Under the pieces are notes generated by a model. It was not told the DNA's origin and did no database searches. It saw nothing but the letters and a program-made list of their open reading frames with translations. A program made the translations under genes and the position numbers. 36,829 nucleotides of DNA from an uncultured Roseibium sp. (GTDB lineage Bacteria; Pseudomonadota; Alphaproteobacteria; Rhizobiales; Stappiaceae). Positions within the stretch are counted from its first letter, which is position 1. Every line of letters starts with the position of its first letter. The DNA lies in NCBI RefSeq assembly GCF_947499295.1, contig NZ_CANMNP010000026.1, positions 1-36,829 on the forward strand, in the 5' to 3' direction. Below, one piece after another: positions 1 to 8,313 of the stretch.

Positions 1-74
1 CATTTGCAAGATATGGACTTCAGAACCTGATCGTTTCAGACTTAATCCGATCCATCAAATGCCGGGACTGAACA
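1..74. repeat. Left copy of 74-bp terminal inverted repeat
   Basis: Bases 1-74 are identical to the reverse complement of 36753-36826. In one frame the repeat reads as the end of a coding sequence (frame 3, including RYGLQNLIVSDL and stopping at TGA around 70-72). This suggests the 3' end of a gene carried in at least two copies, for example part of a mobile element or duplicated gene that lies mostly outside the window. Both copies read inward from the window edge. The flanking sequence diverges abruptly after base 74. It may also mark assembly contig ends at a genomic repeat. Confidence 0.9.
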
Positions 75-156
75 CCTTGATCGTATTCCTCTGAATGACA
101 CCGACAAACTGAACGAACTGCGGGCGCGTTTGTTAAAAGCAGGTTTTTCTAAATGA
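43..156 (+). pseudogene. C-terminal remnant of a truncated coding sequence
   Basis: After a stop near base 40, frame 1 stays open to a TGA at 154-156. It encodes a plausible helical tail (IPLNDTDKLNELRARLLKAG, then FSK) with no start codon or ribosome site. The first part overlaps the end of the 74-bp repeat. The repeat junction may therefore have replaced the N-terminal part of this gene. I do not recognise the family, and it could simply be an open stretch of non-coding DNA. Confidence 0.3.
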
Positions 157-330
157 CTGATAGTTTGTCAAAGCAGCCTTTGGTGCAGCCGCAGCGAAGG
201 CTCACTTCGTCCGCTGAGCGCCATTTCGCACCAACGGTATCGAATGACGGCTTCGGGTCATCTTGAGACGATCCGGTCGGAGAGAGCAGGGTCCGCTTCT
301 AGCAACGAAGCAGACATTGAACCCAGGACA
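157..330. other. Intergenic region with palindromic repeat, no gene
   Basis: This stretch between the gene remnant and the insertion sequence shows no convincing gene. An antisense open frame here has no ribosome site or recognisable protein. It carries a short CGAAG/CTTCG hairpin (about 195-210) and a larger imperfect palindrome at 291-315. The overall look is that of a dispersed intergenic repeat of the kind common in alphaproteobacterial genomes; membership of a repeat family is inference. Confidence 0.45.
291..315. repeat. Imperfect palindrome, possible dispersed intergenic repeat
   Basis: The arms GTCCGCTTC and GAAGCAGAC pair over nine bases with one C/A mismatch around a seven-base loop. 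No T-run follows, so it is unlikely to be a standard terminator. Confidence 0.5.
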
Positions 331-1129
331 GTTAGTGTGATTCAAGCTCCATGAAGGAGCCCCGATTATGCGATATGCCCTAACTGACGCCGAGTGGCGC
401 GTCATCGAACCTATTCTGCCCTGTAAATCAAGGGGTGTTCCGCGCGTGGACGACAGGCGCGTCCTGAACGGTATCTTTTGGGTATTGAAGTCGGGCGCCC
501 CTTGGCGGGATCTTCCCGACTGCTATGGGCCTTACACCACCTGCTACAATCGGTTCGTGCGATGGCGTCGCGCTGGTGTATGGGATCGCATCTTGATTGC
601 GATCTCGCATCGAGACGATGCACAGGTGCAGATGATCGACGACACAATCGTCCGGGCTCATCAGCACGCAACATGCATCAAGCATGGGGAAATTGAAGGT
701 CTCGGTCGCTCTCGCGGAGGGCTGACGACCAAGATCCATGCCGTTGTTGACGCGAAGGGCTTGCCGCTCAGATTGGCTATTGCACCCGGTCATCAACACG
801 ACAGCCTGGGCGCGAAGGACATGTTAAGCGATATGCCGGAAGGTGGAGTGCTACTGGCCGACAAGGCGTATGATTCAGACGCCATCAGCTCGATTGTCGC
901 GGCGCGTGGAGGGTGGGCAAACATTCCGCCGCGCCGTAATCGGAGAGAGCCAATCTGCTTCAGCCCATACCTCTATCGGGATCGAAACCTGGTCGAACGG
1001 TTCTTCAATCGGATCAAGCACTGCCGCCGCATTGCCACACGTTACGAGAAGCGGGCCGCCAACTTCCTTACCTTCGTGAAGCTCGCGGCGATCCGCCTTT
1101 GGCTACGCGTTTATGAGTCCACGGCCTAG
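331..1129 (+). mobile_element. IS5-family insertion sequence (IS427-like), ends approximate
   Basis: The element contains a single intact IS5-type transposase gene and little else. The left end lies between the palindrome at 315 and the start codon at 368. A short imperfect match between the two ends is visible: GTGTGATTCA at 335-344 on the left, and GTGGACTCA as the reverse complement of 1114-1122 on the right. The right end falls at or just before CTAG (1126-1129), which is also the stop codon of the convergent gene. IS427-group elements are known to favour NTAN targets and to duplicate TA or a few more bases. A TTA at 332-334 and TAG at 1127-1129 would suit that, but the exact termini and duplication are not resolved by eye. 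Confidence 0.6.
368..1129 (+). CDS. IS5-family transposase, intact DDE
   Basis: This 253-residue protein is a complete IS5-family DDE transposase. It has the N-terminal DUF4096-type region (LTDAEWRVIEPILP at about 5-18, WVLKSGAPWRDLP at about 38-50). The catalytic triad is visible as D91 (IDDTIVRAH), D165 (LLADKAYD) and E210 (LVERFFNRIKH). The signature GRSRGGLTTKIHAVVD lies at about 113-128. It catalyses DNA cleavage and strand transfer of its own element. Many IS427-group elements split this protein into two frames joined by ribosomal frameshifting, whereas here it is one uninterrupted frame. The start is an ATG at 368, shortly after an AAGGAGC ribosome site. Its stop codon overlaps the stop of the convergent pat gene. 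Confidence 0.93.
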   Translation: MRYALTDAEWRVIEPILPCKSRGVPRVDDRRVLNGIFWVLKSGAPWRDLPDCYGPYTTCYNRFVRWRRAGVWDRILIAISHRDDAQVQMIDDTIVRAHQHATCIKHGEIEGLGRSRGGLTTKIHAVVDAKGLPLRLAIAPGHQHDSLGAKDMLSDMPEGGVLLADKAYDSDAISSIVAARGGWANIPPRRNRREPICFSPYLYRDRNLVERFFNRIKHCRRIATRYEKRAANFLTFVKLAAIRLWLRVYESTA

Positions 1130-3849
1130 TCTGGAATGTCGGCCACCGGCAGCGTCACCAGAGCTATACCTGGATCGTCCGGCGACGTTCCAACGGTGAA
1201 GCCGAGGGCATGGCACATGGAGATCATTGAAGTGTTTTCCTTCAGAACCTCACCTTTGATAGTGGTGATACCGTCGACCTTGGCATAGCGGATGATCAGC
1301 TGCATCAGGGCCCAACCGAGACCGACCCCCTTGAGGTCGGAACGAACCATGACAGCATATTCACCGGTTTGATGGTCCGGGTCCGCATGAAGGCGCACGA
1401 CGCCGAGCAGGCGTCCATCGTCTGGATCTATCGCGGAAAATGCGATCGCGCGGGCATAGTCGAGCTGTGTCAGTCTCGCTAGAAACCTGTGAGAGAAATC
1501 GCGCACCGGCGCAAAAAACCGAAGCCTCAGATCCTCTGGCGTAATAGCCTCGAAAAACGACTTGAACAGTTCTTCGTCCTCTGGCCTGACAGGGCGTATG
1601 AAGACTTCCAGGCCGTCCTTCAAGGCGATCGTCTGTTCCCATTCCTTAGGATAAGGGGTGATCGCCAGACGAGATTTGCCCGTCCGGCCAGGACGGTTTT
1701 CCGGGTGACAAAGGGTCATGCGTGCGTCCAGGGCGATCAGGCCGGACGGCAGCGCGACAATCGGATTGATGTCCAGTTCCTGAATTTCTGGAATGTCGAT
1801 TGTAATTTGCGACAGTTTCACCAGCGCTTCAGCCAGGGCGGGAGTGTCGAGAGGAGGGCGGGCAGGACCGCCTTCGAGCAATCTTGCAATCCGTGTACGT
1901 TTGATTTGTGCCTGAGCAAGGTGGAGATCGAGCGGCGGCAGCTCGAGTGCAATGTCGACGCTTTCCTCAATCGAGGTTCCCCCGTGCCCAAACACCAAGA
2001 CAGGACCGAATTCCTGTGTTTCGGCAAGACCCATATAAAGTTCGAGCCCGTGCCTGTCTTCCAGCATCGGATGAACGGAAATACCGGCAATTCGTGCGTC
2101 GGGGAAAGAGTTCTTTGTGTTGTTGATCAGTTCTTCGGCGGCTTGTCTCACCGCGTTCGGGCTTTCCAGTCCGAGCCTGACACCATCTATGTTGGATTTG
2201 AAGGGCAGGTCAGGCGAAATCAGTTTTGCCACGCAGTGCTTTGCTGTTTCGAAAAATGGCCTGGCGAGTTCCCCGGCTTCTTCCGCGGTGGATGCCATTT
2301 CCGTGGCCATGATCGGAAGGTCATAGCATGCGAGCACCTGACAGACTTCCTTTGGTGTAAGCCAGGTGCGGTCTGTTTTCAGGGCGGCTTCAACAATGCC
2401 ACGAGCTTTGTTGGTGTCCGGGGTGAAGTTGCTGGGCAGGCTCGGGGGAGCGGCCATCAGGAATTCCCGGGCCTGCGCGTCATGCGCCAGATGCATGAGG
2501 CTGCGGGCCGCTTCGGCCGGGCTGGCATAATTTGGGATTTTTGCGTCGGAAAGATGCGCTCGCAGTGCACCGTCACCGCCGATCAAGCCCGCTACCAAAG
2601 CCTTGCGTCGACCCGTCCGTTTTCGGTCCAGGGTTGCTGCATCGGTGATGGCCTTTGCAATTTCCGGCAGGGATTGGAACGCACTTGCGGATTGCAGCAC
2701 AAGCGCCCCGTCGACCTGGGTGTCCTTCAGCACGGTGGTTATGGCGCGCGTGATGTCGTCTGGCGTCATGTTCTCGCGCAGAACCATAGTTCCGTTTGCT
2801 GCCGGCGTTTTATCAAGGTCGTCATAAGTGCGGCTGAGGACTTCGAGACTTTCCCGGGTCTCCGTACCAAGTTCAGCAAATCTAGCTCCAAGATCCATCA
2901 ACCTGTCGACGGCCAGATTGGCAAGGCTGCGGCCATTTGCAAGAACAGCCAATCGGTCACAGCGAGGTACCCGAATTTGTGAAAGGGTCTCCAGAGCCTC
3001 GAACATTTCATCGAGATCATGAACGCGCAACAGGCCGGTTCTGCGAAACGCGGTTTCATAGACAAGATCAGTTCTGGCAAGGCGTCCGGCATGGGTGCGA
3101 CCGGTCCCGCCGGTGTCATGGCTCTTGCCTGATCTGAGCACGATCACCGGTTTGCTGCGTGCCGCTGCGCGTGCAGCAGATATGAACTTGCGTGGTATCG
3201 CTATGCCTTCCAGGTGCAGAACGATCGACCGTGTTCGAAAATCCTGCGCAAAATAGTCGATCAAGTCGCCGACATCGACATCGACACGCTGGCCAAGTGA
3301 GACAATGGACGAAAATCCGGTGTTGTGATTTTTGGCCCAGGAGAGCGTTGCATTCAGCACGGCGCCAGAGCGGGAGAAAAATGCGACATCACCCTTGTTG
3401 GGCGTCTCAGCGCTCAAAAGCGCATTCAATTTGCTTGCCGGAACCGCAATGCCCAGGCTGCCGGGGCCAATAATGCGCAAGCTGGTTTTTCTGGCGGCTT
3501 CCCTGCAGTCCTGAATGAGCGCTTCGGGCCAGCTTTCGTAGCCAGGTGAAGGTATCAGGACCGCACGGGTGCCGCCGTTAGCAAGTTTCGCAATCGTCTC
3601 AGGCAGGGTTTCGGCCTTGGCGAGATAGATCACCAGATCAGGCATGCGTTCCAGATCATCAAGCTGGGCGGCGCGCTGCCCGCTGAAAGCGACCGTCTGC
3701 TCGATGCCTACCAACGTGACCCTGTGGGCGGCTTCGATCTCATGCAGACACGCGATCAGCTTCTCGGTGAGAACGCCGGGGTGCCGGCAGGGCCCGAGAA
3801 CCGCGATTGATGCCGGAGCGAAAAAACCTTCAAGATTTCGAATGGTCAC
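1126..3849 (-). CDS. Pat-type protein lysine acetyltransferase (acyl-CoA synthetase-like + GNAT)
   Basis: This 907-residue protein resembles the Salmonella Pat/PatZ architecture. It has an N-terminal CoA-binding domain (about 8-130, starting MTIRNLEGFFAPASIAVLG), succinyl-CoA-ligase-like domains (about 150-450), an ATP-grasp_5 domain (about 480-705, ending in ELDINPIVALPSG) and a C-terminal GNAT domain (about 735-900). The GNAT acetyl-CoA loop is visible as RSDLKGVGLGWAL. Family members acetylate lysines, classically on AMP-forming acyl-CoA synthetases, using acetyl-CoA. The synthetase-like part is usually catalytically dead and regulatory. The usp gene lies directly upstream on the same strand, separated by a terminator-like hairpin. 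The 3' end abuts the insertion sequence, so the native C-terminus or stop codon may have been altered, although the protein looks full length. The ATG at 3849 fits the family start. Confidence 0.88.
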   Translation of the reverse strand: MTIRNLEGFFAPASIAVLGPCRHPGVLTEKLIACLHEIEAAHRVTLVGIEQTVAFSGQRAAQLDDLERMPDLVIYLAKAETLPETIAKLANGGTRAVLIPSPGYESWPEALIQDCREAARKTSLRIIGPGSLGIAVPASKLNALLSAETPNKGDVAFFSRSGAVLNATLSWAKNHNTGFSSIVSLGQRVDVDVGDLIDYFAQDFRTRSIVLHLEGIAIPRKFISAARAAARSKPVIVLRSGKSHDTGGTGRTHAGRLARTDLVYETAFRRTGLLRVHDLDEMFEALETLSQIRVPRCDRLAVLANGRSLANLAVDRLMDLGARFAELGTETRESLEVLSRTYDDLDKTPAANGTMVLRENMTPDDITRAITTVLKDTQVDGALVLQSASAFQSLPEIAKAITDAATLDRKRTGRRKALVAGLIGGDGALRAHLSDAKIPNYASPAEAARSLMHLAHDAQAREFLMAAPPSLPSNFTPDTNKARGIVEAALKTDRTWLTPKEVCQVLACYDLPIMATEMASTAEEAGELARPFFETAKHCVAKLISPDLPFKSNIDGVRLGLESPNAVRQAAEELINNTKNSFPDARIAGISVHPMLEDRHGLELYMGLAETQEFGPVLVFGHGGTSIEESVDIALELPPLDLHLAQAQIKRTRIARLLEGGPARPPLDTPALAEALVKLSQITIDIPEIQELDINPIVALPSGLIALDARMTLCHPENRPGRTGKSRLAITPYPKEWEQTIALKDGLEVFIRPVRPEDEELFKSFFEAITPEDLRLRFFAPVRDFSHRFLARLTQLDYARAIAFSAIDPDDGRLLGVVRLHADPDHQTGEYAVMVRSDLKGVGLGWALMQLIIRYAKVDGITTIKGEVLKENTSMISMCHALGFTVGTSPDDPGIALVTLPVADIPD

Positions 3850-3924
3850 CTGGGCGGTCCCTTAATCGGCCGTAAGACGATGCATTGCGCAACAATCATC
3901 AGACTTCGATTAGATACTTAAGAC

Positions 3925-3965
3925 AAAAATACCCGCGGGCCAGTTCTGCACGGCTCCGCGGGTAT
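3925..3965 (-). terminator. Rho-independent terminator after usp
   Basis: On the minus strand a perfect ten-base stem (ATACCCGCGG / CCGCGGGTAT, 3965-3956 with 3938-3929) is followed by a T-run (complement of 3925-3929). It lies 20 bases past the usp stop codon. It should end most usp transcripts before pat. Confidence 0.8.
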
Positions 3966-3984
3966 CCAGCATCACTTGTGGCTC

Positions 3985-4818
3985 CTAGTGTGCCATCAGG
4001 ACAGGCACCGTCATGGATTCCAGAATTTCCCTGGTGGCGCCGCCAAACAGGAATTCGCGCATTCGGCTGTGGCCATAGCCGCCCATGACGACAAGATCGT
4101 TGCCGCTTTCCGAAACATGATTGAGCACAGTGTCCGCAATACCGGTTTGAGGATTTGTAATCACCTTGATGGTGACATTCATGTTGTGGCGCGCCAGATA
4201 CATGGCGACATCAGCGCCCGGTTGTCCGTTCGCCGCGTTGGATGTTTTCTCGATGACCAGAAGCGTGATTTCATCGGCTTTTTCCAGAACAGGAAGGGCT
4301 GAATGAATGGCTCTGGTTGCTGTGGAACTGCCATCCCACCCGACCAGTACGTTTTTGGGCTGAAAGCTGGTGCTGCCGATATAGGGCACAAGCAGAACCG
4401 GTACGCCGCTTTCAAACAGGACCGTCTCGATGAGCAGCTCGCGCATCGGCTCAGGTCTGTCTGGATTGGCCTGTCCGATGACGACCATGTCGGTTGGACG
4501 GCAATGCACCAGGACGTTTTCCAAAGGGCCGCCGGTCAGAATTTCCGAAACCCGGCTTTCGTTGTTCACACCGGCAAGACGCGCAAGTTCGTCGAACTGT
4601 TTCCTGGCCTCGTTGGCAGCGGCAATGGCTTGATCGTGGGCGGCCTGAAGGTAGTCGACCGGCATGGGTGCTGCAGCGAACGCCGGTACAACCGGTTCAA
4701 AGGAAACCGCAAGTCCGGTGACATGGGCATCGTGATTCCGGCCAAATTCGAGGGCGTATTTGGCGGCAGGTTGATCACCTGCCAGATCCAGTATCGTCAA
4801 TATGTCTTTGATAGGCAT
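3985..4818 (-). CDS. Universal stress protein, tandem UspA domains
   Basis: This 277-residue cytoplasmic protein consists of two UspA folds. The first (about 1-140) begins IKDILTILDLAGD, and the second (about 150-277) begins FQPKNVLVGWDGS. The second carries the ATP-binding signature G-x2-G-x9-G(S/T) as GGYGHSRMREFLFGGAT. The first domain lacks a clear copy of that loop, a common asymmetry in tandem Usp proteins. Family members bind ATP and aid survival under starvation, oxidative or envelope stress. I chose the ATG at 4818 because a perfect AGGAGG lies just upstream; an open frame extends further to 4911 without such support. It precedes pat, which is of interest because mycobacterial Pat enzymes are known to acetylate a Usp protein. 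Confidence 0.9.
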   Translation of the reverse strand: MPIKDILTILDLAGDQPAAKYALEFGRNHDAHVTGLAVSFEPVVPAFAAAPMPVDYLQAAHDQAIAAANEARKQFDELARLAGVNNESRVSEILTGGPLENVLVHCRPTDMVVIGQANPDRPEPMRELLIETVLFESGVPVLLVPYIGSTSFQPKNVLVGWDGSSTATRAIHSALPVLEKADEITLLVIEKTSNAANGQPGADVAMYLARHNMNVTIKVITNPQTGIADTVLNHVSESGNDLVVMGGYGHSRMREFLFGGATREILESMTVPVLMAH

Positions 4819-4973
4819 CTTATCCCTCCTGAGGGCACGGTTCAGCGTGTCGAACCTGTCTGACTGATGTTGTAAAGGACAGCCTGAACGTGCGTCCTTG
4901 ACGCGTATCAAACTTTTACGTCAGCTGAAACGCCCTGTTGGCGCAGACCGAAAAAATCCGTAAAAATAGGTGC

Positions 4974-6761
4974 ATGTCAAAACGCTGGTTCTATCTGGCC
5001 CTGCCGCCGCTTCTGCTCGTTGCAATCGCATTCGTTCTTGTTCAATTGGTTCAGGAGCTGGATGAGGCGAGCGTTGACCGAAAGGCCGCCGAGCGTTTGA
5101 CGCTCTATCGACAGACCATCTTGGGCGAGTACCAGAAATACCGGTATCTTCCATACATGATTGCGCGGGACCCGCGGGCGACGTCAGCGCTGGGTCTCGG
5201 GCAGCCCGTGGACAGCGCCAACCGTTTTTTGCAGGAAATGGCTGAAAATTCCGGCGCGGAACTGCTCTATGTAATGAACGGCCAGGGAACCACGCTTGCA
5301 GCCAGCAACTGGCAGGAGCCCTTGTCCCTGGTCGGTCGAAACTATGGGTTCCGGCCGTATTTCAAATCGGCGATCCAGGGTGAAGAAGGACGCTTCTTTG
5401 CGATCGGTGCGACATCGGACGAACCCGGTCTCTTTCTGGCAAGGCCAACGCCGGTGGCCGGCGCTCCAATTGGCGTGGCTGTGGTCAAGGTGGATATGGG
5501 GCCGCTGGAAGATGCGTGGGCGGAAGGGGGTGAAACGGTGTTCGCGTCAGACGCCAACGGCGTGATCTTCCTGTCCAGCCACGCGGACTGGCGTTACAGA
5601 ACGATCGAACCCCTGACCAAGGACGTGCGTGAAACAATTGACCTGACACGTCAATATGCAAGCAGAAGCCTCGAACCTGTCAGTGATCAGGCGGTGAGGG
5701 CACGTGAGCTTGTCACGATTGACGGCAAGGCCTTCCGGCACAATGCCGCCGATGTGGGCCTGCTTGGCTGGACACTTCATTTCCTGGTGCCGGTCGAAGA
5801 AACCCGCAAAAGTATTCTGCCGATCTGGGCATCGGCCATCACGCTGTGCCTCGTCTACGCGGTCATTGTCCTTGTGCTCAGAGGGCGAAGACTGCGCAAG
5901 ACGTCGGTATTGCTGCGCCAGGAATCTGCGGACCTGAAAGAACTTAACACGCGTCTTGTCGGCGAAATTCAGGAACGCAGACGAATAGAGCGGGAGCTTC
6001 TGGAGGCACAGCGTGGACTTGCCCGTTCAAACAGGCTCGCCGCGGTTGGCGAAATGTCTGCGGCGGTCGTTCACGAACTTAGTCAGCCGCTTGCAGCGCT
6101 GCGCATGTTCGTCGCCGGAACGAGAAAATTCCTGGAAAAGGGCGATACACAGACAGCTGCCGAAAACCTTGTGGAGATAGATTCCCTGCAATTGCGGATG
6201 GCCAATCTGACACAGGAGTTGAAACGGTTTTCGCGTCCGGGAGAAAGCCGGATCGAACGGATCGATCTGCGAGAAAGCATAAGAACTGCAGAGAAAATCG
6301 CACGCCCGCGATTTGAGGAAACAGGGGTTTCGCTTGTTCTGGATCTGCCCGACACACCACTGGAAGTGGAAACGGCACCGCTGCGCATAGAACAGATCCT
6401 TGTCAATCTTCTCAGAAACGGGGCTGATGCAACCGCGTCCGAACAGAAAGGCCGGGTGGAACTGAAAGCCGCGCTAACCGACGGTGATGTTCGTCTTCAG
6501 ATCTCCGACAATGGACCCGGCGTTCCCGAAGATCTTCGAGAGCGTATTTTCGATCCGTTCTTCTCCACGAAAACGAGTTCCGGCGGCATGGGACTTGGGC
6601 TCGCGATCTCCATGCGGTTGGCTGAGGACCTGGGCGGCAGCTTGTCAGTTCGGGCAAACACCCCTAAAGGGGCTGTCTTCGAACTTGAGCTGCCTGCGAT
6701 CTCGGCAGTCTCCGATAGCAGCAGAGCGAAAGCCGAGCCGGAACCTGAAGCCGCTGAATGA
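4974..6761 (+). CDS. dctB: C4-dicarboxylate sensor histidine kinase DctB
   Basis: This 595-residue membrane histidine kinase has one N-terminal membrane segment (about 7-29), a periplasmic sensing region of tandem-PAS/dCache type (about 35-280), a second membrane segment (about 287-308) and a cytoplasmic coiled linker. The HisKA phosphoacceptor is H367 in AAVVHELSQPLAAL. HATPase motifs follow: N box NLLRNGADAT, G1 DNGPGVPE and G2 GMGLGLAI. DctB senses external C4-dicarboxylates and phosphorylates DctD. The stop overlaps the dctD start by four bases (ATGA), so translation is coupled. The ATG at 4974 puts the membrane segment directly at the N-terminus; an in-frame TTG at 4938 is possible. Assignment to DctB rather than another kinase of this class rests on adjacency to dctD and a TRAP transporter. 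Confidence 0.88.
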   Translation: MSKRWFYLALPPLLLVAIAFVLVQLVQELDEASVDRKAAERLTLYRQTILGEYQKYRYLPYMIARDPRATSALGLGQPVDSANRFLQEMAENSGAELLYVMNGQGTTLAASNWQEPLSLVGRNYGFRPYFKSAIQGEEGRFFAIGATSDEPGLFLARPTPVAGAPIGVAVVKVDMGPLEDAWAEGGETVFASDANGVIFLSSHADWRYRTIEPLTKDVRETIDLTRQYASRSLEPVSDQAVRARELVTIDGKAFRHNAADVGLLGWTLHFLVPVEETRKSILPIWASAITLCLVYAVIVLVLRGRRLRKTSVLLRQESADLKELNTRLVGEIQERRRIERELLEAQRGLARSNRLAAVGEMSAAVVHELSQPLAALRMFVAGTRKFLEKGDTQTAAENLVEIDSLQLRMANLTQELKRFSRPGESRIERIDLRESIRTAEKIARPRFEETGVSLVLDLPDTPLEVETAPLRIEQILVNLLRNGADATASEQKGRVELKAALTDGDVRLQISDNGPGVPEDLRERIFDPFFSTKTSSGGMGLGLAISMRLAEDLGGSLSVRANTPKGAVFELELPAISAVSDSSRAKAEPEPEAAE

Positions 6762-8155
6762 CAGACAAAGCCGACAAAACACCCGTCCTGGTCGTTGATG
6801 ACGATCCGTCAATGCGGGCCGCTCTTCGCCAATGGATACGCCTTGCAGGATTTGAAACCAAGGAAGTGGCAACGGCGGACCAGGCGATGGCGAAACTGTC
6901 TCCAGAGTTTGGTGGCTGCGTTGTTTCCGACGTCATGCTTGAAGGTGAAGACGGTGTTTCTCTTCTCAGGCGCATAGGCGAACAGGACGCAGAGTTGCCT
7001 GTAGTCCTGATCACTGGACATGGCGACGTTCCCATGGCCGTGGAAGCGATGCGTGCTGGCGCCTATGATTTCGTCGAGAAACCGTTCGATCCCGATCACA
7101 TTGCCGAAGTTGTTCGTAGGGCCTGCGACAAACGAACTCTGGTACTGGAAAACAGGCAGCTGAAAGCACAGCTCGCCGACAGCGCCGGCCTGGAAAGCCG
7201 TCTGATCGGCAACAGTCCGGCGATGCAGACGCTGCGTCAGCAGGTCCTTCATTTTGCGCGCACCGATGCGGCCGTGATGATCACGGGAGAGACAGGGACG
7301 GGCAAAGAGGTCATTGCCCAGGCTCTTCATGACTTCAGCCCGCGCAAGGACGGACCCTTTGTGGCAATCAATGCCGCAGCGCTGCCGGAGGCCATGGTCG
7401 AGGCTGAGCTCTTCGGCCACGAGGCTGGCGCCTTTACCGGGGCCGACAAACGGCGGATAGGCCGAATAGAATCCGCAGGTGGTGGTGTTCTGTTTCTCGA
7501 CGAGATCGTTTCCATGCCGCTGGCATTGCAGCCCAAGCTGCTTCGCGTTCTGCAGGAAAAACAGGTGGACCGGATCGGGGGTACGCGTCCGGTGGAAGTC
7601 GACATCAGACTGATCAGTGCCGCCAATCTGGACCCGAAGGAGGCAATGGCCGCAGGCCGTCTCCGAGAGGACCTGCTGTTCCGTCTGAACACCATTGAAC
7701 TGAAGGTGCCGCCACTGCGCGAACGCGGGCGCGACAGCTTGCTTCTGTTTGACACATTTTTGAACCGCTTCGCACTTCAATACGGCCTGGACGTTCCGGT
7801 TACTTCTGCTCGTGACGAGGCCTTTTTGCAGACCTATTCCTGGCCTGGCAACGTACGTGAATTGCGCAATGCTGCAGAACGCTTTGTTCTAAATGCAGGG
7901 GTTGGTCCGCAGCCCCTGGAATCGCTGGTCACAGGTGGCCGCGAGGGCACCGCTCCATCAGAGGAAAGTGGCCTGAAGGAGCTGATGGATGCCTATGAGC
8001 GCAGCCTGATCGAAAGTGCGTTGCATCGGCATGGCGGACGAATTGCCGATGTCATGCAAGAACTCAATCTGCCGCGGCGAACGTTGAACGAAAAGATGAC
8101 GCGCCACGGGCTCACCCGGGATCAGGCGGGGCCTGTCGAACCCGTCGCGAATTGA
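6758..8155 (+). CDS. dctD: Sigma-54-dependent response regulator DctD
   Basis: This 465-residue NtrC-class activator has a receiver domain (about 8-125) with acidic pocket D14-D16 and phosphoacceptor D58 (CVVSDVM). It then has an AAA+ sigma-54 interaction domain (about 150-375) with Walker A GETGTGKE, the sigma-54-contacting loop GAFTGA and a GGGVLFLDE Walker B region. A C-terminal Fis-type helix-turn-helix (about 415-450, GRIADVMQELNLPRRTL) completes it. Phosphorylated by DctB, it is expected to drive open-complex formation at the -24/-12 promoter just downstream, ahead of dctP. Its start overlaps the dctB stop. All key motifs are intact. Confidence 0.93.
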   Translation: MTDKADKTPVLVVDDDPSMRAALRQWIRLAGFETKEVATADQAMAKLSPEFGGCVVSDVMLEGEDGVSLLRRIGEQDAELPVVLITGHGDVPMAVEAMRAGAYDFVEKPFDPDHIAEVVRRACDKRTLVLENRQLKAQLADSAGLESRLIGNSPAMQTLRQQVLHFARTDAAVMITGETGTGKEVIAQALHDFSPRKDGPFVAINAAALPEAMVEAELFGHEAGAFTGADKRRIGRIESAGGGVLFLDEIVSMPLALQPKLLRVLQEKQVDRIGGTRPVEVDIRLISAANLDPKEAMAAGRLREDLLFRLNTIELKVPPLRERGRDSLLLFDTFLNRFALQYGLDVPVTSARDEAFLQTYSWPGNVRELRNAAERFVLNAGVGPQPLESLVTGGREGTAPSEESGLKELMDAYERSLIESALHRHGGRIADVMQELNLPRRTLNEKMTRHGLTRDQAGPVEPVAN

Positions 8156-8160
8156 TGATC

Positions 8161-8174
8161 GGCGGAATTTCGCC
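8161..8174. promoter_or_regulatory. Palindrome, candidate DctD upstream activating site 1
   Basis: GGCGGAATTTCGCC is a near-perfect 14-base palindrome just after the dctD stop. It shares nine of 14 bases with the palindrome at 8192-8205, and the two centres are 31 bases apart (about three helical turns). This spacing fits paired dimers of an NtrC-class activator. It could alternatively be a weak hairpin ending dctD, but no T-run follows. Confidence 0.45.
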
Positions 8175-8191
8175 GATGCGCACACGGTCTC

Positions 8192-8205
8192 GGCAAGATC
8201 TTGCC
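8192..8205. promoter_or_regulatory. Perfect palindrome, candidate DctD upstream activating site 2
   Basis: GGCAAGATCTTGCC is a perfect 14-base palindrome about 80 bases upstream of the -24 element. This is a typical distance for an enhancer bound by an NtrC-class regulator. Together with the similar palindrome at 8161-8174 it makes a tandem arrangement like the paired DctD sites known upstream of dctA in rhizobia. The binding assignment is inference. Confidence 0.5.
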
Positions 8206-8281
8206 TAGGTGCATTGCAGCACACGGTGCGGGCGCCCTAAAAAATCGCAAAAAACCTTGAATGGGCTGTTGTCAATCCAAT

Positions 8282-8298
8282 CTGGCACGGGTCATGCT
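8282..8298 (+). promoter_or_regulatory. Sigma-54 (-24/-12) promoter of dctPQM
   Basis: CTGGCACGGGTCATGCT matches the consensus YTGGCACG-N4-TTGCW with one mismatch. The GG at 8284-8285 and the GC at 8296-8297 have the required spacing. Transcription would start near 8309, leaving about 100 bases of leader before dctP. A gene for a sigma-54-dependent activator (dctD) lies directly upstream, which supports the call. Confidence 0.82.
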
Positions 8299-8313
8299 TC
8301 AAGGTAAGCGACT

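Noticed and set aside
1489..2982. 497-residue open frame on the plus strand opposite pat
   Set aside because: It lies wholly antisense to a well-conserved protein, is rich in Cys/Arg/Phe in an unnatural way, and has no ribosome site or known motif. It is a shadow of GC-rich codon usage.
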